Assembly: GCA_964439265.1 (NCBI GenBank)
Contig: CAYTOA010000019.1
Span: 6,785-70,784, forward strand
Direction of reading: 5' to 3'
Length of the DNA stretch: 64,000 bases
Origin: JAGVPT01 sp964439265
GTDB taxonomy: Bacteria; Bacteroidota; Ignavibacteria; UBA10030; UBA8401
Shown: in pieces, positions 24,500 to 32,704 of the stretch
Position numbering within the stretch: position 1 is the stretch's first letter
How the letters are laid out: every line of letters starts with the position of its first letter
Translations under genes and position numbers: made by a program
Notes under the pieces: generated by a model
What the model was told of the DNA's origin: nothing
The model's input: the letters and a program-made list of their open reading frames with translations, nothing else
The model's database searches: none

Positions 24500-25498
24500 A
24501 TGACGTCTCAACGATCTCAGCATAACATCATGGTAAGCGTCTCATGCGTAGCATATAACCATGAGAGCTACATCAAGGATGCGATCGAAGGTTTTTTATT
24601 GCAGAAGACAGATTTTCCGATCGAAATATTCGTACATGACGATGCTTCTGCCGACCGGACTGCCGATATTATCAGGGAGTACGAGAAGAAATACCCCGAA
24701 CTGATAACCGGGATTTACCAGACGGTGAACCAATACTCGCAGGGAAAAAAGCCTTCGCCGGAATTTGTCTGGCCGCGATGCCGCGGAAAATATATTGCAG
24801 TGTGCGACGGCGATGATTATTGGACGGACCCGTACAAGCTTCAGAAGCAAGTCGACTTTCTGGAGTCGAATCCCGAGTATGGATTGGTGTACGGCGATGT
24901 TGATAGTTTTTATGAAAAGAACAAAAAGTATTTGAAGAGCAAAAACAGGTCCTTGAGGATAGCAACGCCATCAGGACATGTTTTTGAAGAACTGCTGTTG
25001 TGGGGATTTATACCGGCTTTAACAGTTCTCTTTAGAAAGGAGTTGTGGGATCGGTTTGCCGCCAGTGAGGATAAGAAATTTCTGGATGGCTCGCTGATCG
25101 GAGATTATGTTCTCTGGTTGAAATTTTCCCAGGAAACCAAGTTCTATTACATGGATGAGGTTCTGGGCGTCTACCGCGAAATCGAAGAATCGATGATCCA
25201 TTCAAGGGACGCGAAGAAAAGAATAAAAATGTTCGAATGCCAGAGCGCTATTCGATCATATTTTATCGGCCGGTATGGATGCCGGTCGGAGACTCAAGCG
25301 GCGATCACGACAGATTACAACCGGCTGTTACTCCGGGAGAGATCTCTCATGTGCGAGCATGAAAAAGCCAAATCCAATTTTTCAAATATCGCCGGCCCAA
25401 CGTTCGATGATTATCTCTACCTTGCTGGGTCCCGAAACATTCTTTTTCTGTTTTTGATTCGCGTTTTGATAAAGTTAAAAAGACCATGGACGGCATGA
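24500..25498 (+). CDS. Family 2 glycosyltransferase
   Basis: A 332-residue GT-A fold enzyme, inverting, membrane-associated by inference. The N-terminal VSVSCVAYNHESYIKDAI and FVHDDASADRT form the nucleotide-binding part. The metal-binding DxD region is AVCDGDDYWTDPYKLQKQV (D105-D107 area). The rest follows the EpsH-like pattern, with a C-terminal helical tail ending in a hydrophobic stretch. It acts in assembling the repeat unit; donor and acceptor are unknown. Confidence 0.9.
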   Translation: MTSQRSQHNIMVSVSCVAYNHESYIKDAIEGFLLQKTDFPIEIFVHDDASADRTADIIREYEKKYPELITGIYQTVNQYSQGKKPSPEFVWPRCRGKYIAVCDGDDYWTDPYKLQKQVDFLESNPEYGLVYGDVDSFYEKNKKYLKSKNRSLRIATPSGHVFEELLLWGFIPALTVLFRKELWDRFAASEDKKFLDGSLIGDYVLWLKFSQETKFYYMDEVLGVYREIEESMIHSRDAKKRIKMFECQSAIRSYFIGRYGCRSETQAAITTDYNRLLLRERSLMCEHEKAKSNFSNIAGPTFDDYLYLAGSRNILFLFLIRVLIKLKRPWTA

Positions 25499-25504
25499 AT
25501 CGTA

Positions 25505-26446
25505 ATGAAGGACATGAGAAAGATCTGTCTCGTCGGAAGCTATAACGAGACCGAATTGTTAAGCGGCCCTGATAAAGTGGCGCGCCGTGTAGCGGATGAA
25601 ATGGCAGCACTCGGTCATCGCGTGTGTTTCTTTGAATATTTTTCCTCGGGGGAAGAGTATGGGTATTGGAGCAAGCTTTTTGGGAATGAATGCATTAAGA
25701 AATCCGGGACACTCTCTGTCTATCGTGTCGGAGTCTTCCCGTTCATGCTTGCACTCGTGAACAATCGATTTGACGTTATTCATATCATCACGTTCGAACG
25801 ATTTGCAGTTCTCGTCCTGTTGTTGAAGCCATTCATTAAGGCTTCTGTTGCTTACACAGTACACGGCATTGTTCTCCATCAACATAGGAACCTTGGTTCG
25901 CATGCGAAATGGAACCTTGTGATGAAGGATCACGCCGCCGAGTTTTTATTTCTAAAATTCGCCGATCTCCTCTTTTTCCTTTCTGACCGGTCTGTTTCGT
26001 TAGCTTCTCAGTACTATAGAATTTCGAAGGGAAAAGTTGTCATCGTTGCAAACGGAATTGACGAACTCTTTTACGAGATAGGGAAACGAGAAGAAAAAGA
26101 ACGCACTGACATTGAGATCGTCTTTGTCGGCGATCCGGGTCGGCCGGAGAAGGGCCTCGAGTTTTTCTTGCACGCTCTTGAACGCTGCACGCGCCGGGCG
26201 GCGGTCTTTGTGATATGNNNNNNNNNNNNNNNNNNNNNNNNNNNNNNNNNNNNNNNNNNNNNNNNNNNNNNNNNNNNNNNNNNNNNNNNNNNNNNNNNNN
26301 NNNNNNNNNNNNNNNNNACGCTTGACCTTCTCATTGCCGACGGTGCATTACGAAATAAACTGTCACTCAATGCGCGGTCTGCGGTTGCCCAGCTTCATTG
26401 GAGAAGCGTCGCGGAAGAATATCTCAGAAGGTATGCTCTACAATAA
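25505..26446 (+). CDS. Family 4 glycosyltransferase interrupted by an assembly gap
   Basis: A GT-B fold retaining glycosyltransferase. The N-terminal domain (MRKICLVGSYNETELLSGPDKVARRV) and the start of the nucleotide-binding domain (VFVGDPGRPEKGLEFFLHAL) are clear. The run of N at 26218-26317 removes the middle of the C-terminal domain. The visible end (LRNKLSLNARSAVAQLHWRSVAEEYLRRY) is the usual GT4 C-terminal helix. The ExxxxxxxE motif is absent from the known bases, and about 80 residues should lie where only 33 codons are left. The true gap is therefore probably longer than 100 bases and the apparent open frame is accidental. Confidence 0.78.
   Translation: MKDMRKICLVGSYNETELLSGPDKVARRVADEMAALGHRVCFFEYFSSGEEYGYWSKLFGNECIKKSGTLSVYRVGVFPFMLALVNNRFDVIHIITFERFAVLVLLLKPFIKASVAYTVHGIVLHQHRNLGSHAKWNLVMKDHAAEFLFLKFADLLFFLSDRSVSLASQYYRISKGKVVIVANGIDELFYEIGKREEKERTDIEIVFVGDPGRPEKGLEFFLHALERCTRRAAVFVIXXXXXXXXXXXXXXXXXXXXXXXXXXXXXXXXXXTLDLLIADGALRNKLSLNARSAVAQLHWRSVAEEYLRRYALQ
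26218..26317. other. Assembly gap of 100 N
   Basis: Exactly 100 undetermined bases lie inside a GT4 glycosyltransferase gene. The round number suggests a placeholder of unknown true length. Confidence 0.98.
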
Positions 26447-26452
26447 CAATCC

Positions 26453-27739
26453 ATGATGAGCAGACAACAGATGGACAGCAAAAGTCATTCGATGAGAATT
26501 CTTTTGCTCACTGATCGCTATGCGCCGTCCGTCGGCGGTGTGGAGAGACAATGCAATATTCTCGCAAGAGAATTCGTTCGGCGCGGTGTGAGTACATTTA
26601 TTGTAACGGACCGTTATCTTCGTTCACTTCCTTCGGTTGATTCTGACAACGGAATTCCTGTCTATCGAATATGGAGTCTTTCTTTTCTCCGGAGTCTGCC
26701 GGAAAAGTATGTGGCATCGTTCAAAGCCAGGATGTCTCGATCGAAAGGGACGGCGGTCATTGGTATTGCAAAATCGGATAAGCGCTGGCGTATTAAGCTA
26801 TTGCGCGGTGTCTACCGGATAATTTTTTTTAAGCTTCCGATTGTTTCATTCGCGGTATCCTCCTTTTTCGCACTCGTACGCCACAGGAATGAATACGATG
26901 TGATTCAAGTATTTCAGACTCATGTGCTCGCTTACCCGGCGGTCGTCGCAGGGAAAATACTGGGAAAGCCCGTTGTGGCATGTGAAGCGTTCATCAATGG
27001 AATAGATCTATTGAATGACTTTCCATTTCGAAATCATACGAAGCGGATGCTTTTGCACCATTGTAATTTTATTGCACTGAGCTCAACTATTCTAAATAAT
27101 CTACTCGTGCGCGGAGTACCTCCTGAAAAAATCACCATAATCCAAAACCCGGTTCGCCTAGTCCGTGAAAATCAGGGATCGATGGATAGTCCTTTGGCGG
27201 TTTTGTTCATCGGGAATGTGTTGAACGACCCTCTTCAAAAAGGGCTCGACATTCTTCTTCATGCCTGGCAGAGAGTTTCAGAAACAATCCCTGATGCGCA
27301 TCTGACAATTGTTGGCGCGGGTGATTTTTCTGAGTTCATTGATCTTTCAAATGAACTGGGAGTTTTCCAACGCGTTTCTTTTCTGGGAGTTCGCACGGAC
27401 ATCGCTTCTCTCCTCCTCTCACATAATATTTTTGTACTTCCGTCGAGGTATGAGGGGATGTCGATTGCGTTACTGGAAGCGATGGCTTTTGGAAGGGCAT
27501 GCGTTGTGACAGCTGTTTCCGGGAGCGACGATCTTATTGAGAGCGGGGTCAATGGATTGAAAATTGAGCCGCAGAATGTTTCTGCTCTCGAAAATAGTTT
27601 GATCTTCCTTCTGGAACATCAAGCAGAGGCAAGGGAGTTTGGGAAAAAAGCTCAGGAGCGGGTACGGGTTTGCAACTCGCCGGACAAGATTTCCGAAGAA
27701 TATCTGCGTTGTTATACAAAGATTTTGATTCACCCATAA
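26453..27739 (+). CDS. Family 4 glycosyltransferase
   Basis: A 428-residue GT-B enzyme. The N-terminal glycine-rich loop RYAPSVGGVERQCNILA and the C-terminal donor-binding motif SRYEGMSIALLEAMAFGRACVV, which carries the two conserved glutamates, are intact. The LFIGNVLNDPLQKGLDILLHAW segment is the usual start of the second Rossmann domain. Several Met codons lie at the start (26453, 26456 and further on), so the exact N-terminus is uncertain. It follows the gapped GT4 gene by 6 bases. Confidence 0.9.
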   Translation: MMSRQQMDSKSHSMRILLLTDRYAPSVGGVERQCNILAREFVRRGVSTFIVTDRYLRSLPSVDSDNGIPVYRIWSLSFLRSLPEKYVASFKARMSRSKGTAVIGIAKSDKRWRIKLLRGVYRIIFFKLPIVSFAVSSFFALVRHRNEYDVIQVFQTHVLAYPAVVAGKILGKPVVACEAFINGIDLLNDFPFRNHTKRMLLHHCNFIALSSTILNNLLVRGVPPEKITIIQNPVRLVRENQGSMDSPLAVLFIGNVLNDPLQKGLDILLHAWQRVSETIPDAHLTIVGAGDFSEFIDLSNELGVFQRVSFLGVRTDIASLLLSHNIFVLPSRYEGMSIALLEAMAFGRACVVTAVSGSDDLIESGVNGLKIEPQNVSALENSLIFLLEHQAEAREFGKKAQERVRVCNSPDKISEEYLRCYTKILIHP

Positions 27740-27758
27740 GATTGACCCCCGAGGAGTC

Positions 27759-28910
27759 ATGCACCGTTATTCTTTTATTTTTTTAGGAAATACTAGTTTT
27801 TCAGGGCTGGCCCAAAGAGAGCATGCCCTGGCATATGCTTTGGCGCGGAAGGGGTATCACGTAACATACGTTGAGGGCATGCCGTCCGCTGCGTCTACGA
27901 TTCGCTCTGCCTGGAGAAAATTGTTTAGTAAAGAAAGCATCGACGAACGCGTCGGCCCGGAGATATCTTCAGTAGAGAATCTGACAATTCGAATCCCGCC
28001 GATGGTGCCGACATTCTTCAGAAGCAGCTGGATCCCGCGGTACGACGCCTGGATCTTCCGACGCTGGTTCGCGAAAGCGTTTAAGGGACAAGATTGGGAT
28101 TCGACGATTGTGATGGTCATGTTTCCGTATTGGTGGTTCGGATTTATCGACCGGAAGAATTGTCCTGCTAAAAAAATTATTTATGATATATGTGATGCGC
28201 TGGAAATGCCAAGCCGGACTCCGGGAACGCTATTGCGAATGAAAACGGCAGAACAAGCTTTGATGAAGGATGCGGATACGATTTGTTTTAGCGCGCATGA
28301 AATGGCCGAGCTCTTCAGTACGCAGCATGGCTCGGCAATATCGCATTTCTTGCCTAATGCCGTAGCAGAATGGTTCATTCATACGAATGCTGCACCGAGA
28401 AAAGGGGGAAGTGTCATAGGATACGTCGGCGCGCTCGACAAAAGGTGGGCAGATAGAGAATTACTGATCAAGATCGCGGCAGCATTCCCCCAATGCTCGC
28501 TGATCGTCCGCTCATCAGCCGAAAAAGCATTCGTTCGCCGGCTCGCGGCTTTTAAGAATGTCACCATCCTGGGGTATCAAGATTATCGGACGCTCCCGAA
28601 CTTAATATCAAGGTTCGATGTCGGTATCATTCCATTCCTGCAGAACCGCATCACGCGTGTCATTAATCCTTTGAAATTATACGAGTACAGTGCTTTGGGA
28701 ATCCCCGTCGTCGCGACAAAGACAGCTGAGTTGGAACATTATGCTGACCTGATCGCACTGGCCGACACCCACGACGAATTCCTGGAGCGAGTCGAACAAG
28801 CGCTGCAGGAGAAGGGCGATGCAAAACGAAAAGATCGTGTCGATTTCGCTGCACGGAATACCTGGGAGCTGCGTTCGGAAGAGTTATTGAAAATCATTGA
28901 ACAAGGCTAG
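27759..28910 (+). CDS. GT-B fold glycosyltransferase, TuaH-like
   Basis: A 383-residue protein with a GT-B layout. The N-terminal FIFLGNTSFSGLAQREHALAYALARKG, the mid-protein ICFSAHEMAELF and the C-terminal FDVGIIPFLQNRITRVINPLKLYEYSALGIPVV resemble TuaH-type glycosyltransferases. The conserved NPLKLYEY motif takes the place of the common GT4 ExxxxxxxE. A GAGGAG Shine-Dalgarno precedes the ATG. It probably adds one sugar of the repeat unit. Confidence 0.82.
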   Translation: MHRYSFIFLGNTSFSGLAQREHALAYALARKGYHVTYVEGMPSAASTIRSAWRKLFSKESIDERVGPEISSVENLTIRIPPMVPTFFRSSWIPRYDAWIFRRWFAKAFKGQDWDSTIVMVMFPYWWFGFIDRKNCPAKKIIYDICDALEMPSRTPGTLLRMKTAEQALMKDADTICFSAHEMAELFSTQHGSAISHFLPNAVAEWFIHTNAAPRKGGSVIGYVGALDKRWADRELLIKIAAAFPQCSLIVRSSAEKAFVRRLAAFKNVTILGYQDYRTLPNLISRFDVGIIPFLQNRITRVINPLKLYEYSALGIPVVATKTAELEHYADLIALADTHDEFLERVEQALQEKGDAKRKDRVDFAARNTWELRSEELLKIIEQG

Positions 28911-28916
28911 CGTCAA

Positions 28917-29069
28917 TTGGATATCCTTATCATTCCGACGAATGCGATGGAAGATACGTATCGTTCAACTGCAGCAACTGCACCGTTGCAGGCCCGTTTC
29001 GGCAAAGAATGTGAAATTCATTTTCTCGCATTGACAAATTCGACGATAAAGTATATCCCTTGGCATTGA
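28917..29069 (+). pseudogene. N-terminal remnant of a GT9-like glycosyltransferase
   Basis: A 50-codon frame starting with TTG encodes a peptide whose first 20 residues are LDILIIPTNAMEDTYRSTAA, followed by a segment containing ARFGKECEIHFLALT. This resembles the start of GT9 (heptosyltransferase-like) proteins: a first beta strand, then a helix ending ...L.ARF...EIHFL. The frame ends at TGA (29067-29069), overlapping the TTG proposed for the next gene by 10 bases. No other part of a GT9 gene follows, so it looks like a fragment left after deletion or replacement. A bona fide small protein cannot be ruled out. Confidence 0.45.
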
Positions 29070-30790
29070 TAAAACACGACTCTTTTCGCCTTGAATTGCA
29101 AACAAAAAATCCAACATATGTCGTGACCACGATTGCATTGAGTATAATTGCCTTTGCCTTTGCAATTGCCCCGTTCCTATTGCGCTTCCATTTTTGTGCT
29201 GATGATTATCAATTGATTTCGGCAGCTCTTCTGAAACCTTTCCCGATATTCAATGACTTCAGCGGCACGACGACAGGATTCCTTTATCGTCCAATGGTTA
29301 GCCTAAGTCTGGCGTTCAATTTATTGATCAGTGGCTGGCACCCTTGGTCCTATTTTCTGTTCAACGTCTTGATCCATTTGTTCAATGCCTATCTTTGCTC
29401 GAGACTGGTTCCTCGACTGATTCTCGGTATTGAAAGGATTGATATCTTTGCGGGACTAACCTTCTTCCTTCTGCCTCAAGGATTGTTGAATGTATTTTGG
29501 ATCTCAGGACGGACTGATCTCTTATGCTTCACGGGAACCTTTGGTGCTCTTCTTTTTGCAGACAGGTATGCCCGAAATGGTAAGATCAACGCAATGGTGG
29601 GAGCAGCACTATGTTTTGTTTTTGCGATAATGTCTAAGGAATCCGCCCTCCTTCTTTTCATCTATCTTGCAGTTTTTTTTGTTTTTCCACCAACCCCATC
29701 ATCTAAGGAAGTTAATCGTAAACATCTTTGGCACATCATAGCCCTCGTTGGGTTTCTTACAACAATATACTTCTTCATTCGAATTTCAGTTTTTGGCGTT
29801 TTCGTTGGCAATCAAAGCCTTGATGAGCCGATGAGCTTGCAACGATTAGGCGCATGGTTATCTCATGGTGCTCTATCTATTTTCGCTCCATTCGATCCAA
29901 TTGATGTCGCATCAATCTCACTTACCTATCCATTGTTATTCGCTCTTGTGGTCATTTCAGTTGTTGGTCTGGTGACGGCTTTCACAATCTCGATTCGGCT
30001 GGTCGAAAACACAATACGGAAACAAATCTTTTTCTTGCTCTTTGCTTCAATTCTCTCTCTTGGAATCTATTGCCGCTCTTTTCCTCAAGCAAGACTTTCT
30101 TATCTAATAGTCCCGTTCGCGATTTCGGCCGGAAGGTTGGCTTTTAATACGACGTGGCAACGAAGCAGAATCATTCGGATTGGTCTTATCCTCTATTTCT
30201 CGGCCGTTATAGCTTTCTCTTGTATTCTGGTGGCAAAGTATAGGACAATTGGAATTCTTGAGAGGTCTGCGGAACAAGCTGTTTCAGCAGATCATACTGC
30301 CGCCGACACTCTGCTTGTCGTGGCTCAGATCGGCAGGATCGGGCAGGCATGGGTGGAATCCTCCATGCCCGTGAGGTATTCCCCAAACCGTGCATCGATT
30401 TCCAATCCCCAACGGGCTCCATCAATTGTAGTTCTCGGGACATTCGAGGGAAGCATGTTGACGAATTGGCATAACCCATATAAAATTCGCTTAACCTCTG
30501 ACACTCTCTGTCTAGAGAGCTGTGACTCCCTCTCTGGCTTTGTTCCAAAAACATCAAGGAAATTCCAATCAATGGAGCCCATTCAGAATTTCGGCATCAT
30601 CCAGCGCCCTATGTTATTTTCGAGCCTACGTCGTGGCATAGCGCGCAGTATCAAGATCTATCCTGTATCAGGAGAACGGGCACAAGTAATTTTTTATCAA
30701 GACGGACGATTTGTATTGGCTCCATTTAAGGATTTTCAAAACAGATTTTCCGATTCAACTTTGCATGCTAATGGCGATCCGGCAAAATGA
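29060..30790 (+). CDS. GT-C-like multi-pass membrane glycosyltransferase or polymerase
   Basis: A 576-residue protein with about ten membrane helices in the first 390 residues and a soluble C-terminal part. After the first helix comes RFHFCADDYQLI, the acidic DD motif expected in the first external loop of GT-C enzymes. YRPMVSLSLAFNLLISGWHP and FNVLIHLFNAYL resemble membrane glycosyltransferases of the GT39/TMTC type. It could transfer a sugar from a polyprenyl donor or act as the missing polymerase. The TTG start at 29060 is uncertain. Base composition looks AT-rich next to its neighbours, a possible sign of transfer. The stop overlaps the next start (ATGA). Confidence 0.72.
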   Translation: MALIKHDSFRLELQTKNPTYVVTTIALSIIAFAFAIAPFLLRFHFCADDYQLISAALLKPFPIFNDFSGTTTGFLYRPMVSLSLAFNLLISGWHPWSYFLFNVLIHLFNAYLCSRLVPRLILGIERIDIFAGLTFFLLPQGLLNVFWISGRTDLLCFTGTFGALLFADRYARNGKINAMVGAALCFVFAIMSKESALLLFIYLAVFFVFPPTPSSKEVNRKHLWHIIALVGFLTTIYFFIRISVFGVFVGNQSLDEPMSLQRLGAWLSHGALSIFAPFDPIDVASISLTYPLLFALVVISVVGLVTAFTISIRLVENTIRKQIFFLLFASILSLGIYCRSFPQARLSYLIVPFAISAGRLAFNTTWQRSRIIRIGLILYFSAVIAFSCILVAKYRTIGILERSAEQAVSADHTAADTLLVVAQIGRIGQAWVESSMPVRYSPNRASISNPQRAPSIVVLGTFEGSMLTNWHNPYKIRLTSDTLCLESCDSLSGFVPKTSRKFQSMEPIQNFGIIQRPMLFSSLRRGIARSIKIYPVSGERAQVIFYQDGRFVLAPFKDFQNRFSDSTLHANGDPAK

Positions 30791-31965
30791 GCAGCATTTC
30801 CGCCGCAAGCAATCCATTTCGTTTCCTCGAAACTCAACTATTGAAACAGATCTCTAACATACTTTTATTAACAGATGAAATGGGCCCCGGAGGCGTTGCC
30901 CGCCACGTGGTCGACCTGGCTAACGGACTGGTCGATAAAGGCATAATGCCGATCGTTGCCGCCAATGACGGACCGTTTCGAGGCAGGTTGCGCAAGGACA
31001 TACAGTTCGTAAATCTTCCGCTCTATTTGCCTAAAAGCGGACGCAAGCGCTTGCTCGGGTTCGTTGATTCCTACAGAATTCTTCTCTCCATTATCCGCCG
31101 GGAGCAGGTTGATTTGATCCACTCCCATAAACGGTACACTGATGTTTTAGGGAGGGTCCTTGCCCGGAGGATGTCGCTCCCACATGTATCGACTTGTCAC
31201 AACGCGTTTAGTTCGTTGAAGCGATTCTCGGTTTTCGGAGACATGACGATTGCTTGCAGTAGGGCGGCAGAAGAAATGCTCATCAGGGATTTTGGAAAAG
31301 CCCCGGGGACCGTCGCTCAAATATATTCAGGAATCTTGCCGTTCAGGGAATTTGGTAAAGATGAAAGACTCCGTGTACTCATTGATTTGAAAATTCCACA
31401 AGGAAGGCAGATCGTCGCAAGTGCAGGTCAACTGATTGAGTCGAAGGATAGAGCCACTTTGTTGCGCGCCGTTGGCATCCTCAAGAGAAGAGGGTTCGTT
31501 GAAAACGTCATGTTTGTAGTTCTCGGTGACGGGAAACAAAAAACAATGTTAGAGGAATTAGCCTCCAAGGAGGGAGTGCAAAATCATTTGATGTTCCTTG
31601 CCGGTACGTTCGATGTGGAGGCATTGTTCAATGTTGCCGATTTCATGGTGTTGTCATCCAAGCGGGAAGGATTGCCGTACGTTTTGATAGAAGCCGCAAG
31701 CATCGGCAAGCCGCACATAGCGACAGATGTCGGGGGAGTCTCTGAATTTGTCATTCCTGGAGAAACCGGGATTCTCGTTCCCCCGAACAATCCTCAAAAG
31801 CTTGGCGATGCAATACAGGATTTGTTGCAGGATCCTGCAAAAGTAGAAAAGCTGGGAAACTATGCGAAAGAAAAGTTCCTCCAGACGTTTACTTACGATA
31901 GATTCATAAAGCAAACGATGGACGTGTACAAATCTCATTGTGCAAATCGCACCGATGCTCTCTGA
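30787..31965 (+). CDS. Family 4 glycosyltransferase
   Basis: A 392-residue GT-B enzyme. It has the N-terminal ILLLTDEMGPGGVARHVVDLANGL, the acceptor-side IHSHKRYTDVLGRVLARR and the C-terminal donor motif SSKREGLPYVLIEAASIGKPHIATDVGG, with both conserved glutamates. It is coupled to the GT-C-like gene by an ATGA overlap and overlaps the next gene by 11 bases. It presumably extends the lipid-linked glycan in the cytoplasm. Confidence 0.9.
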   Translation: MSSISAASNPFRFLETQLLKQISNILLLTDEMGPGGVARHVVDLANGLVDKGIMPIVAANDGPFRGRLRKDIQFVNLPLYLPKSGRKRLLGFVDSYRILLSIIRREQVDLIHSHKRYTDVLGRVLARRMSLPHVSTCHNAFSSLKRFSVFGDMTIACSRAAEEMLIRDFGKAPGTVAQIYSGILPFREFGKDERLRVLIDLKIPQGRQIVASAGQLIESKDRATLLRAVGILKRRGFVENVMFVVLGDGKQKTMLEELASKEGVQNHLMFLAGTFDVEALFNVADFMVLSSKREGLPYVLIEAASIGKPHIATDVGGVSEFVIPGETGILVPPNNPQKLGDAIQDLLQDPAKVEKLGNYAKEKFLQTFTYDRFIKQTMDVYKSHCANRTDAL

Positions 31966-32704
31966 AACAATAGACATTCTGGGAATTTCATATAGTACAT
32001 CCATCGACAACGAGGTCCTCGAACGGATAGACGGATCCGTCCGTGCAAGAACGAGATTGGCGATTGGGTACTCGCATTTCTTCCAGGCGGTGATCGGGCG
32101 GAACAATCCCGCCATCCTTGACCTTTATCGAAGGTATGATGCGGTATTGCCTGACGGATACGGAATGTATATCGCCGGAAGATTCCTGTACGGAAAGGAA
32201 GGAGGATTCAAAAGTATCTTCAACGGGACTGACCTTTATGAACTATTGCTGGAAAAAGCTAACCTCGGCAATTGGCGGATATTTTTCTTTGGTGATGCCG
32301 ATCCGACACTAGAGGCATTGAAGCGAAAGCTTGGTGCCGGGCTTCCCGGTCTTATCGTTGCCGGTACTCATCACGGCTTCGTTGACCTCGCCGACAAAGC
32401 GGTGCTCGCTGAAATCAATGCAAGCGGGGCCGATATTCTTATGATCGGGATGGGAACTCCTAAACAGGACGCGTGGCTGTGGAAATATTCTCATGAACTT
32501 CACGTGCCCGTGATAATGACAGTTGGCGGAGGCATCGGATTTATCTCGGGGAAAAGAATAAGGGCTCCGAAAGCGCTGCGTAAATTCCACCTCGAATGGC
32601 TGTTCAGATTTGTCCAGGAACCGCGGCGTTTGTGGAAGAGGTATTTTCTCGGAATCCCGAGGTTTATTTTCTATATTTTCCTTCAAAAGGCTCGACAGTT
32701 ATGA
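31955..32704 (+). CDS. WecG/TagA/CpsF-family glycosyltransferase (GT26)
   Basis: A 249-residue inverting transferase that adds a sugar, typically an N-acetylmannosamine-type residue, to a lipid-linked acceptor. The family signatures AVLPDGYGMYIAG, with the catalytic Asp, then IFFFGDADPTLEAL and ILMIGMGTPKQDAWLWK are clear. The C-terminal HLEWLFRFVQEPRRLWKRY tail binds the membrane in TagA-type enzymes. I prefer the ATG at 31955 to a GTG at 31940. Its stop overlaps the start of the PorU-type protease gene in TTATGA, so the two are probably translationally coupled. Confidence 0.92.
   Translation: MLSETIDILGISYSTSIDNEVLERIDGSVRARTRLAIGYSHFFQAVIGRNNPAILDLYRRYDAVLPDGYGMYIAGRFLYGKEGGFKSIFNGTDLYELLLEKANLGNWRIFFFGDADPTLEALKRKLGAGLPGLIVAGTHHGFVDLADKAVLAEINASGADILMIGMGTPKQDAWLWKYSHELHVPVIMTVGGGIGFISGKRIRAPKALRKFHLEWLFRFVQEPRRLWKRYFLGIPRFIFYIFLQKARQL

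Noticed and set aside
24448..24525. Possible phase-variable N-terminal extension of the GT2 gene through the G9 tract
   Set aside because: A TGA at 24488 in the GT2 frame blocks any fusion whatever the tract length.
32596..32700. Longer start for the C25 protease
   Set aside because: It would overlap the GT26 gene by 100 bases and hide the signal peptide; the ATG at 32701 begins a clear signal peptide.
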